Positions 24,944 to 34,571 of a DNA stretch of 64,000 nt are shown one piece after another. Where the stretch lies: the NCBI RefSeq assembly GCF_022376445.1, contig NW_025955124.1:24951-88950 (forward strand), read 5' to 3'. The DNA comes from Fomitopsis serialis. Its lineage: Eukaryota > Basidiomycota > Agaricomycetes > Polyporales > Fomitopsidaceae. Made by a program: the position numbers and the translations under genes. Position 1 is the stretch's first letter. Every line of letters starts with the position of its first letter. Under the pieces are notes generated by a model. That model saw only the letters and a program-made list of their open reading frames with translations, had not been told where the DNA came from and searched no databases.

Positions 24944-26670
24944 TCATCGAAACACATGTTTATATCGACCAGTAAGGATCGCCTCCACCGATGGCGAGCG
25001 TGCCAACCTGAGCTCACCCGCCCGACATGATGCTCTTCGCCTTGTGCACCGTCGAACTTGGGAGAGTTCTGCTCCAACACACATGATCAGCAAACCCAGT
25101 GTACACCCATAAACCAAGCTCGAAACACGCACCGACTTGCGCTCTTTGTGTCCTGGAAACGTCCGGTCCTTGTCGCGCTCCCGGTGTTCCTTCTCCTTCG
25201 GGCTCGTCCGCCCGCTGCGCTTGGGTGATGTGTGCCCGCGCTCCTCGGCCACAGGCGACGACCGACGACTGCCTCGGTCGCGGTCCTTCCCCTTCTTCTC
25301 TTCTCTCTGCTTCTCCTTTTCCTTCCCCTTCTTCTCCTCCTTCTCGCGTTCCGCAGCGACATACCGCACGTGGTCCTCGTCGCGCTCGCGATGCGCTGCG
25401 ACGAGCCCCGCAATATGCTTCTTCTCTGCCTGGCGCTGCTCCCGCTGTTCGTAATGGTGCCGCTCCTTCACCTTCTCCACCTCATCCGCCCGCTGGAGCT
25501 CCTCCAGCGCCCTCTTGACTTCAGTAGCTGCCTCGACCACTGCATTCGCAGCCGCGAGGGCCTCCTTGACCTCCGAGTCCATCGGCACCTCCTCCTCTTC
25601 CTCCTCCTTCCCAAGCTCGATACCCCGTCTCCGCGCACCCAGTGCAGGCATGAACATATCCATGTTCGTCATCGTCCACGCGAACCCAGGCTCGTACAAC
25701 TCCGCGAAGCTCAGCGCGTGCGTGTCCTTCGCTGCCCGCGCGTGGTGCTGCACGACGTGCGCGTCCGGCCGGGCATGCGCGGAGATGTTCAGGCGTTCCT
25801 GCGTGCGTTCCACGAGGAGGCCCGCGATCCGGTCGTCCGTGCGCTTCTCGCGGTCCTTGTCCTTCGCGCGGATCTTGGGCTTCGTCGATCGCGCGTTCCG
25901 CGCAGCGTTGCTCGACAGCTCGGGCGAGTCGTCCCTGCTCGAGTGTGCGCTGGCAACCCTCGACGAGTCCGGCGTGCGGCTGCTCAGCGAGGATGGTGTC
26001 CGTGGGAACGGATACTCGGCCAGCATCTCGGACGCGTTGCGCTCGCGGTCCTTGCCCTTCTCCAGTGCGTGCCGTGCCTCGGGGGAGGAGGCGAAGCTCG
26101 TGGTCGAGAGCGACATCGACCGGGACGGCACGATGGACGGGGCGGTGGATATCACTGTCGAATCGGACGAGCTGAACAGTGGTGGGGAGAGCGACGATCG
26201 GCTTGTGGAGGAAACACCGAGTCCCACTGCCGCCGCTGCGTCGCCCTCGCTCATGCTCCTGCCCTGCAAGCTGCTGATGCCTGTAGGGACGTTCGAGTGG
26301 GCGGCGAGGGGAGAGGTCGGCGAGGGTTTCTGGCCGTGCGGCCACTTCTGGTACTCCCACATGCTGAGTTTCTGGACGGCGCTCGGGGGGACGAAGACGA
26401 TCGGCGGGAAGGGCGGCGGGTCCGTGGGCGTGAGCTGGGCAGCCCAGTTAGAGAGCGATGCGCACGGAGATCCGGCACGGCGACTGCGGCGGGTGGGTGA
26501 TTGACGATGTCGAGCTGCTCGCAGTACTCGTACACCTGATCAAGCGCGAGGCGGACGAGTGGCGATACGAGAACCTTGGAGGTCAGGCAGAGCCGGGGTG
26601 GGGGAGGATGCTCGGCAAGTGATTGACTGTGTAGTCGTCCAGACCCGCGAGCGATCCGCCCGCAGACCAT
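24944..26670 (-). CDS. Unrecognised Ser-rich, charged coiled-coil protein
   Basis: Read right to left. A short conserved-looking N-terminal piece (SPLVRLALDQVYEYCEQLDI, about 26515-26575) joins the long exon through an intron at about 26440-26510. That intron has a textbook ctctaactg branch site and gcccag acceptor but a weak gtcaat donor; the exon resumes LTPTDPPPFPPIVFVPPSAVQ. The middle is Ser-rich; about 25500-25600 is Glu-rich, then a Lys/Glu/Arg-rich coiled coil (EREKEEKKGKEKEKQ) and an SPKRSGRTSPKEKEH stretch. A gtgcgt donor near 25133 leads to a last exon (NSPKFDGAQGEEHH). I do not recognise the family. The 5' end abuts repetitive DNA, so the first exon is uncertain. Confidence 0.55.
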
Positions 26671-27679
26671 TCGTCGGCCGTGTCTGTACGCAGGGCATCA
26701 GTGGCCCTGCGCGCTCGCGGTCGTCGTGCGTGCCGTGCTGCACGTCGGCGCCTCCTGTCCCTGCAGTGAGCGAACTCGCTCGCTCGGGCTTGCACTCACC
26801 TGTGGGCACCCGCCCTCGCCCGTCCCCGCTGCCCGTTCACCCTTCTCCACTGTCCACTCATCGTCCGCACCTACCGTCCACTCGCCGTTGTGCCCAAGCC
26901 CACGGTCTGTTCATCTGCCAGTGCTGCGTCTGCACGCGGGGTGCTTGCCGTGGGTGCCCGCTCCTGGATGCGAGTGTCTTGATACAGCGACTCGGAATCG
27001 CCTGGCAGGCTCCAGAGCAGGCAGTCAGATGGCTGCGCGGGCGATTCGGAAGATGACCAAGCGGACAGACGAAAAGGCGGACACAGAGAAAGAAAGCAGA
27101 CGCAGCGAAATAAAGCGGATACCAGGCGAGAAAGAAGAAGGGCGGACAGGGAACGCAAGGAGATGGGCGGGGAGTGGGCGAGTGTTGCAAGTGCGAAGCG
27201 CTCGGCGAATGCCGATTGCAGCCACAACTGCCACGACGGTGACGACGCACTTGTTGCTCTCAGTCTTCCTAGACTGCAAGGCCCTTCCGTCGGGACCGCT
27301 ACCCTCTGCCTCCTGTGCTACATCTCTCACTCTGTCTCGCCCTTGACTGACTGCTGCGGATCTCCAGGAGACACACCGACGGCCTCGTCCGCAAGAGATG
27401 GGGTGTGCGCCAATTGCGCCGCGACACCCTTCAGCGATGCATCACGAGCATCGCCAGAGGCTTCCGCAGGATGAGGATGGACGCAGGTCACGGCTAGCAG
27501 GGCCAACAGTCCAGGTGAGTGACCTGCTTGTCACCTCAACCTCGCAGACTGCCCTGACACGTCAGCTTGACCGGCCCGCCGCGCGTACGCACGACGCACG
27601 ACAAGCATGAAGCCAACCAATTGACATGGCCAGGCACAGCGAGTCAGGTGCTAAGGTGAGTGTGAGTCCACGCCGCCGA

Positions 27680-27801
27680 TCGAGTTCTTCCTCGTGTCTG
27701 ACGCATTGGCGATCATCGAGCACACGAAGTGTGTGCTCTTCATCGAGGACGACGACATCACACACATCGCCGAGGGCGAGCTGCACATCCACCGGCTGCG
27801 A
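27680..27801 (+). pseudogene. gfa1: Fragment of glutamine:fructose-6-phosphate aminotransferase gene
   Basis: Forty codons read STPPIEFFLVSDALAIIEHTK then CVLFIEDDDITHIAEGEL and HIHRLR. This matches the part of the GFAT glutaminase domain just before the linker, where family members have 'F-ASD-AII-HTK--L-LEDDDI---GEL-IHR'. GFAT makes glucosamine-6-phosphate, the first committed precursor of chitin. The match stops exactly where a repeat cassette begins at 27802, and upstream the frame loses similarity. No other GFAT segment was found nearby, so this is a relic, not a gene. The functional copy must be elsewhere in the genome. Confidence 0.75.
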
Positions 27802-28705
27802 ATCAGGGCCAATGCTCTGCGTGCAGGCACGGCCGACGGACAGACGGCGGGCGGACGAGTGGACGAGGGGGCGGGAGAGTGAGCGGGCGGGCGGGAAGTC
27901 AAACGGGTGAGTGGGTGAGTAGGTGGGTGAGCGGGTTAACGGGTTGACGAGTGCACTAGCGGGCGTGTGGTTAGGTGGACGGGTGGACGAATGGCAGACG
28001 ACAGCATACGCCACCCGCGACTGTGCTGGGTGATTGCCCAGGACGCACGCACGCGAATGGACAGGCCGACGAACGGGTACTGGGCAAGCAGACAAGCGGG
28101 CTGGAAGACGGGCAGACCGGCGGGCAATAGGGTGCGTGAGCGGATGCGTAGGTGAGCAGGAAGACGGGTGGGTGCGCGAGCGGGCGGGCGAGAGGGTGAG
28201 AGGACGAGCGGGCGGGCGAGAGGGTGAGAGGACGAGCACACGGACACAGTGTGCGGACGACCACCACGCGCATGGTGACCGCGAGCGCGCTGGGCAAATG
28301 CCCAGCACGCAGACACGGCCGACGAACACGTGCCCGAGCGGGCATGCGGACGGGTGGACGGACGGGTGGACGGACGGGCGGGCGGACGACGAGCGTACCT
28401 ACTGACAATTTCCGTGTCCACACCTTCTCGCCCATCCGCTTGCACTGTCGCGATGGCGGGCGCGGACAACGAGCAGGGACAACGAGCAGACGTCGGGCGC
28501 GGAAGACAAGCGGGGATGACGAGCGGATGACAAACGGACGACAGGGAAGGGTGTGGCTGCCGAGGGCGAGCGAGGACGAGAGTCCACCGGTGAGTGAAGA
28601 TGCACGCGAACGAGTCCACTAACGTAGACACAGAACACAGCAACGTGCAGTGCGACGACCGCGAGCACTCAAGGCCAATGCCCTGCGTGCAGGCACAGCC
28701 GACGG

Positions 28706-29175
28706 ACAGACGGTGGGAGTACCTCGCCGCCGTCCAGCAGGACCGAGTGCAAGGTGTACGTGACGATGCCGAGGACGAGTTGAGCGACACCGAGAAGGTC
28801 TTCTCTGACGATCCGTCGGAACATGGGTCGGACGAGTCAGTGTCGCTCGACGACGAGCATGTCTTCGAGTTCGGTCACACGGACGACGAGGTCGAGGACG
28901 ATAAGGACGACGGGTAGATACACTACGTCGAGGATGACGTGAACTACGACGCCACAGACCCAGAGTTCCACACCTCGTTCAAGGATGTGGCGTGGTACGA
29001 TCCGAAGAAGCCCAGGCGGGTCGCAGACGAAGAAGACCTGCGTGAGACGCAGGGCGCGTGGGACGACATCGCGCTCGGGCGCGGGGCGCTCGAGAGCAGG
29101 CAGAAGCTCGTCGAGGTGTACGAGAGCCTGATGCGCGCGCTGAACAACCTGGACAATGAGGTCACCTGGGGTTCG
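28706..29175 (+). pseudogene. Acidic gene relic interrupted by an in-frame stop
   Basis: Directly after a cassette copy, a coherent frame begins EYLAAVQQDRVQGVRDDAED, runs through Asp/Glu/Ser-rich sequence, meets a TAG at 28915-28917, and continues in the same frame (IHYVEDDVNYDATDPEF, then VAWYDPKKPRRVADEEDL and LVEVYESLMRALNNLD). It ends at a consensus 5' splice site, gtgagt, at 29176. The codon use differs from the surrounding minisatellite, so this is former coding sequence. I do not recognise the protein. The TAG and loss of flanking exons argue for a pseudogene, unless a small intron removes the stop. Confidence 0.45.
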
Positions 29176-29710
29176 TGAGTATTGACAGGAAGTTTGTTGG
29201 GGCATGCTCAACATGAGCCGATATACCCTTCTCGATCTCCTCGGGCGTACATGTGATATCCATGTACACCTGCAGCGGATGAGTAGGTGAGCAGGAAGAT
29301 GGGTGGGTGCGCGAGCAGGCGGGCGAGAGCGCGAGAGGGTGAGCACACGGACACAGGGCGTGGTCGACCACCATGCGTACGGTGACTGCGAGTGTGCTGG
29401 GCAAATGCCCAGCAAGCAGACACGGCCAACGAACATGTGCCCGAGTGGGCTTGCAGACGGATGGATGGACAGGCGGGCGGATGGGCAGACGGGCAGACAG
29501 ATGGGCAAGCAAGCAACCAGGTGAGCGGACGATGGGGTGGGCACAGCAACAGCGAGTGCTCTGGGCAAATGCCTAGCTGTAGGTATCCGTAGAGTAGGGT
29601 GGATGTAGTGGTTATGCGTGTAAATACATGCAAAACAATGTGAATTGAAGTACCCAAATTGTATGGCTGAGCTAGTATTTCCTTGCAATTGACAGCCATT
29701 GGATGTGAAT

Positions 29711-32700
29711 TCACGCAAATTCGAGCGAGGGAATCCGGGGGGTCAAGTAAATGGGGTCTCCAGGAAATTTGTGCGAATTTGTGCAGATTTCCACAAATTC
29801 GTGTGGGGTAGGTTTCCTGATGATGATACCTCTATATGCTATCGATTGCGTGATAGTGCTTAGCCTAGCCCCAGAAAGTAAGAACTTTCGTATGATGTTA
29901 GGTTCAACGGGTGTTGTTGCTCCCTGGCTGACTGCCGTTTTTGCTGCCGTTTTAGCTAGCGTTACCAGTTTCTTGTCGTTCTCCAAAGTTGCCGGTCCGG
30001 TGGTCGTTACTGCACATCTCGTTCTGAGGTGGTTTACTAGTGCTCGAAGATGTATCGCGTTTGGTACGTCGATCCAGCCTCTATTTTCCCATTTTACTAG
30101 GTTGACAGTGAGCGCTTCGCGCATGTAGCTTGAGGTGGTCACGAGATGTAGCGGCGCATCTCCTGGCAGTGTTTTGACGGCATGTAGTGCGGCCATAACT
30201 CCTCCAAGTGCGTCGCCCGAGTTTGCTTCGGACTGCACTTGAGTGACTACGGAGTTGCGCGGGTCGTTCTCTCCGAAGAAGACGAAGCCCGCATGTCGGT
30301 TTGTCGGACGTCTTGTTCCGCGTGGCACCGGGACGTCCCTCGTACCTAGGATGACCACCGTGGATGCCTCTTCTTGCACTTGCTGTCCTGGGCGGCGTCG
30401 TATTGCTGGTGGGGCGTTATGTACCTCGGGGTCTACGAAAGTCCGGAAGGCCTCTGTGACAGTCCCTCGTGCTGTTACCGACGGGTCGAAGGTCACACAG
30501 TCTTCGGCTAATAGGGCGGCGTCGTTCAGCTCGGTCCTTCGTCTTGACAGCGACAGGCCATCTAGTGGGGCAGTGAAGCTTGGATGCCACTTGGGTCTGA
30601 CTGTACTTAGGATGCGCCTCCCAGCGGCTATGCAGGCGCTCGGGTCTCGACAGCCGTTCATGGACGCTTCCTCACATAAGTGGCACGGGCATGGCTCTTC
30701 TCTTGGGTCAATACCCGGGTCGTGTCCGGCCAGTAGTTCAGTCAAGTCGGTGAGCTTGCGGACGCCGTGGGCTAGTCTCAGGCAGTCACTGAGGGCCGTA
30801 TTATTTAATCGACGGAGGCGGGGGGTGGCCCCGAGGTGGTACCAGATGGGTAGATCACCTTTGAGCGTCTTGTCCAGTTTAATGGCTGCGAAGCTGACGT
30901 TGTGTTTCTTTGCAGACTTAAGGATGCCCTTGATCTGCTTGGATAGTGTTGAGCGACTTGACGTCGTGGGTTCCCAACTTTGCAAGAAACTGTTTATCTG
31001 GGCTTCTGGTCGTATCGCTCCGGCGTCTCTCGAGGCGTGAAAGTTCAGGATTTCATCAAGGACAAAGGCCCACTTCGGTCGTGCTTCCGTTAGGTCAAGA
31101 TACCTCCTGATCCAGGTGAGGTGTATAGCTTCATTCCGGGCCTCAATATCTAGGATGCCAAATCCACCGAGGTCGCGCGGTTTCTGGAGTACGTCAAGGC
31201 TTACCAAGGGTCTCGTTTCTCCCCAGACGAAATCACGGATCATCTTGGTGAGTTCGATCTCGACCGATTTTGGCATGCCTTGGACCTTTGCGAGGTACTG
31301 AGTCATTCCGCCGGGTCCCATCTGAATTATGTGTTTCTTGCCTTGCAGGGACGGACAGCATTTGCCCCAACGATCGAGGAAGCTTTTCACTTTAGCGAGT
31401 GTGGGCGTCCATATGGCGATCTCATCAACTTTGTTTCCCACCCAAGCCCCCAGGATTCGGACTGCCTCACCATCCTGGGCGATGTGTATATCCTCTGGTA
31501 TGCGTTCTGTGTTTTGGGGGTCGATTTTCCTCGTGTTGAGTACTTCTGTCCGATACGCCTCGCTTCCGATCGGGATGACCTCTGTTTTATGACCATTGAA
31601 ACGGGCCCTCGACGCCTTGCACCACGTGTGGAGGATGTCCCAGAGGTGCGACCACTTATCTTCCTTGGACAAGAAGGCTGATGTGTCATCAGCAAACAGG
31701 GATGTCATCAGTCTCTGAGCCATTCCAGGGATTTTGATACCTCGGAGGGAGGATCTACGTAGCATGCAGGCCAGCGGCTCGATTGCTATGTCAAACAGGA
31801 GACATGAGAGCGGGTCGCCCTGCCGCACTCCCCGGATCACTAGGAAAGTCCCACTCGTCTCTCCGTTTAGGATTACTATCGTGGTGGCGTTCTTGTATAG
31901 GTTCTGGATCTTCTTTATGTAGCTCGGTGGGAAATTGAAGGCTGCTAGGACCTTCCAAAGATACTCGTGGTCTATCTTGTCGTAAGCCTTCTCCTGGTCT
32001 AGGGCAATTATGACACCGTCGACCTCATATGCTTCCGCGAACTCGACCACCGATTTGCAGAGCTGCGTCTGATCTTCTATGTGTCGACCAGGGACAAAAC
32101 CGGCTTGGTCCGGGTGGACTATGGAGGTCGCGACACGACCCAGTCTGGTGGCCAGTATCCTGGTGTACAATTTATAGTCGGTGTTTAGTAGCGTTATTGG
32201 ACGGTAGTTCGCAATTTCCCTCCTGTCTCCCTTCTTATAAAGAGGACACATCCATCCCTCTGCGAAGGTGGATTGAGCGGTGGGGCCATGCCGTTCGAGG
32301 TCGTTATATGCTTGGCGTAGGAGGAGCACAACATCGAAGGATGGTGCGTTAGTGTCCTGTTTTTGTTTGCGTTTGTGCTCAGCGCTTAGTGCTTTCCAGA
32401 GTTCGTAGGGTATCCCGTCTAGACCGGCTGCCCGTCCTGTGCCTGCTTTTTCGAGTGCTTCTTCAACGTCATCGTTGGTGATCCATGCTGACAGCTCCAG
32501 TCCTTGCATTTCAGTTAGTGTTGTCGCTATCGCATCTAGGACCGTTCGTTCAGCCCTTCTCGTCAGTTCGGGGTCTTCAGGCGGGTCTGCGGCTTGTAGT
32601 GCCTCATGATAGTCCCTGGCTATGCATGCCATCTTATCCGATCGTTTCTCGTATTTTGCGGGTTCCGAGCCAGGGATGTGCAGGGAGTACATGATGTCTC

Positions 32701-34123
32701 TTGGTTTCCGGTCTTTATTTATGCTTGACCAATACTTGCTCGGCTTTTCAGCGTTCATTGCGTACCGTGCTGAGGATGCTTCTCTGGTGTCTGAGTACCG
32801 TTTGCGTTGGAGTTCCGTCAATTTGTCCTGTTGCGTGCTCAATTCGGCCCTCGCGTTGGCGTTATCATTCAGATCCGGGGTTTGTAGGATGCGTTTGATT
32901 TCATCTTCCGCTTTCCTAATTGCGGCCTTTATCTTAGGTATTTTTGACTTCAGCCTGGTGCGTGCCACGGTCCTCACGTCGTCTTTGAATCTCGATAGTA
33001 TAGATTGGGCATCTGTCGGCAGCGGGCGAGGGTCCTCAGGTAAGGGGGGGGCTCCTTTCTGGATGTTTAAGCCCATTTTAACGACTTCTTTCAGGAATTC
33101 TTTATCTTGGATGATATGGAGCGGCATTGTCCAACGGCCCTTGCCGGTGTATGGCGCGTTTTCGGAGCTAAGTTGGGCTGATACCAGTTTGTGGTCTGTC
33201 GGAATGCCGGTCGTTTCAATCGTCCAATTGCACGATGCTTGAACGAGGGCTCGTGTCGCATATATCCTGTCTAGTCTGGATTGCGAGTGGGCGCCTCTCT
33301 GTGGAAAGGAGAATTGCTTTTCTGACGGCATCGTCGAACGCCATCCGTCTTCGATGCCGAGCTTCCTGGTCAGATCTTTCAGCGCGAGTACTGCGGGTTG
33401 ATGGTCGTCCCTCATGGGGATCCTGTCAACCGCCTCTTCTACTAAGTTGAAATCGCCTAGCATCACATCCGGTTTCGGTATGTTGGTTTGGTTGAGGCAC
33501 GTAGATATCGTATTCCAGAACGTGGCATTTTCCCCTGGGTCGTTCGGTGCATAGACATTGAGGATTGTTATGTATCTATCTAGGTGCCATCTTGTTTTAA
33601 GTAATATTGCACACCCCGCGATGAGGACGTGAGTTTCCGTGTTCGCGACATCTACTAACTCTCTGTTTAGGACGAAGGCTACTCCTTGAGTTGTGGTTGC
33701 ACGGGTGGCGGCGGAATTTGTTATCTTCATTCTACGTCCGTACAACCTATGTAAGCTTTCTACCCATCTGTCGTCAAGGTGCGTTTCTTGTAGGGCTATG
33801 ATGCCTATTCGTTCTTCTCGCATTGCAATATTGAGCGCATTCCATTTGTTTCTTTGTTCAGTCGCAATCTCTCCTTGTCCGCTTATGTTTAGCGTACTCA
33901 GCTTTATTGATGCTTTTGTTCGTCGACCTTTCGGTCTGTGTGTTGTGAGAGGTGTAGGGCCAGATGGGATCCGCTGGTTGGCGGACTCTTGCGCTTCTTG
34001 CGATCTCGTATCCCGGCTGCCATCCGATGCGGTTGTCCTTGGTGGCGACTCAGCACGTTCAGCAGTCGCCCTGCCACCGAGTTCCTCCGCCTGGTCGTTG
34101 AGTCCTTCACGGACAGGGGGCAT
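29711..34123 (-). CDS. LINE ORF2: endonuclease-reverse transcriptase polyprotein
   Basis: Intact frame of 1,470 codons. The N-terminal apurinic-type endonuclease has STLNISG, ALQETHLDD, NVYAPNDP, DVMLGDFNLV, SRLDRIYA and TDHKLVSA, with the expected Asn, Glu, Asp-x-Asn and Asp-His residues all present. The reverse transcriptase follows: GWMCPLYKKGDRREIANYRP, DQAGFVPGR, ALDQEKAYDKIDH, GVRQGDPLS and the catalytic FADD. After it come a Cys/His cluster (CPCHLCEEAS) and an RNase H-like region (about residues 1280-1390, TSSYMREALTVNLVKWENRGW) where the usual catalytic Asp of the 'TDS' motif is replaced by Thr-Ser. The product would nick target DNA and copy the element RNA. Confidence 0.9.
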   Translation of the reverse strand: MPPVREGLNDQAEELGGRATAERAESPPRTTASDGSRDTRSQEAQESANQRIPSGPTPLTTHRPKGRRTKASIKLSTLNISGQGEIATEQRNKWNALNIAMREERIGIIALQETHLDDRWVESLHRLYGRRMKITNSAATRATTTQGVAFVLNRELVDVANTETHVLIAGCAILLKTRWHLDRYITILNVYAPNDPGENATFWNTISTCLNQTNIPKPDVMLGDFNLVEEAVDRIPMRDDHQPAVLALKDLTRKLGIEDGWRSTMPSEKQFSFPQRGAHSQSRLDRIYATRALVQASCNWTIETTGIPTDHKLVSAQLSSENAPYTGKGRWTMPLHIIQDKEFLKEVVKMGLNIQKGAPPLPEDPRPLPTDAQSILSRFKDDVRTVARTRLKSKIPKIKAAIRKAEDEIKRILQTPDLNDNANARAELSTQQDKLTELQRKRYSDTREASSARYAMNAEKPSKYWSSINKDRKPRDIMYSLHIPGSEPAKYEKRSDKMACIARDYHEALQAADPPEDPELTRRAERTVLDAIATTLTEMQGLELSAWITNDDVEEALEKAGTGRAAGLDGIPYELWKALSAEHKRKQKQDTNAPSFDVVLLLRQAYNDLERHGPTAQSTFAEGWMCPLYKKGDRREIANYRPITLLNTDYKLYTRILATRLGRVATSIVHPDQAGFVPGRHIEDQTQLCKSVVEFAEAYEVDGVIIALDQEKAYDKIDHEYLWKVLAAFNFPPSYIKKIQNLYKNATTIVILNGETSGTFLVIRGVRQGDPLSCLLFDIAIEPLACMLRRSSLRGIKIPGMAQRLMTSLFADDTSAFLSKEDKWSHLWDILHTWCKASRARFNGHKTEVIPIGSEAYRTEVLNTRKIDPQNTERIPEDIHIAQDGEAVRILGAWVGNKVDEIAIWTPTLAKVKSFLDRWGKCCPSLQGKKHIIQMGPGGMTQYLAKVQGMPKSVEIELTKMIRDFVWGETRPLVSLDVLQKPRDLGGFGILDIEARNEAIHLTWIRRYLDLTEARPKWAFVLDEILNFHASRDAGAIRPEAQINSFLQSWEPTTSSRSTLSKQIKGILKSAKKHNVSFAAIKLDKTLKGDLPIWYHLGATPRLRRLNNTALSDCLRLAHGVRKLTDLTELLAGHDPGIDPREEPCPCHLCEEASMNGCRDPSACIAAGRRILSTVRPKWHPSFTAPLDGLSLSRRRTELNDAALLAEDCVTFDPSVTARGTVTEAFRTFVDPEVHNAPPAIRRRPGQQVQEEASTVVILGTRDVPVPRGTRRPTNRHAGFVFFGENDPRNSVVTQVQSEANSGDALGGVMAALHAVKTLPGDAPLHLVTTSSYMREALTVNLVKWENRGWIDVPNAIHLRALVNHLRTRCAVTTTGPATLENDKKLVTLAKTAAKTAVSQGATTPVEPNIIRKFLLSGARLSTITQSIAYRGIIIRKPTPHEFVEICTNSHKFPGDPIYLTPRIPSLEFA

Positions 34124-34571
34124 GTTGGTCTCTCTCTGGCGAAGGAGAGGTTGGCCGTTGCCTGTATTCCGTACCGTAGGTGTGTTTCTTATGTTTGTAG
34201 TTGCCGTTGCTTTCAGACCTCACGCTACAACGATCCGCGTGAGGTGGAGGCCGCTCCTGGACCTCTCAGGCGACATGCTAGGGTCGATTCGTCGGCCGTC
34301 GCTTAAGTCTCTCGACCGGGCAAGTCTACAAGTGCCCGTCGCTAAGGAGAAAAGGTTTGCGTCTATGAGGGCTTTCCTGTCCCGACTCGCGGTCAGTATA
34401 TTTGGGCCGACGTTTGGCGCATCCCTTGGTTAGTGACTCATTTCTTTCCGGTCGTGTGCTTAGGATGAGACCGTATTACGGTGTCGGAAGTAAGACCTTG
34501 TTCATACATACATGCGACTGCGCGGTCGTTACATGAGGATGATGGTGTCTAGATTGTACGTTACGAGTTTC

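Larger units (their letters stand above)
26665..29595. repeat. GC-rich minisatellite domain with dispersed cassette copies
   Basis: About 2.9 kb dominated by ACGG/GGAC, GGGC and GGTGAGC-type short tandem motifs (for example 27900-27950 and 28345-28390). Embedded are copies of a cassette whose core is GGCAAATGCCC followed within about 10 bp by CAGACACGGCCGACGA-like sequence. Copies seen: 26668-26726 (inverted), 27802-27850, 28021-28085, 28231-28345, 28651-28715, 29341-29460 and 29549-29578 (truncated). The 28231 and 29341 copies match over about 110 bp. Long Pro/Arg- or Ala/His-rich frames on both strands here are by-products of the composition, not genes. Confidence 0.75.

Noticed and set aside
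25232..26504. Long plus-strand frames (422 and 329 codons)
   Set aside because: Antisense of the charged minus-strand protein; Arg/Leu/Ser-rich composition is a product of high GC.
26726..28790. Long Pro/Arg/His-rich frames on both strands
   Set aside because: They read through minisatellite DNA, with no splice logic or domain.
30243..34433. Plus-strand frames across the large LINE
   Set aside because: Antisense of intact ORF2, which has full enzyme motifs.
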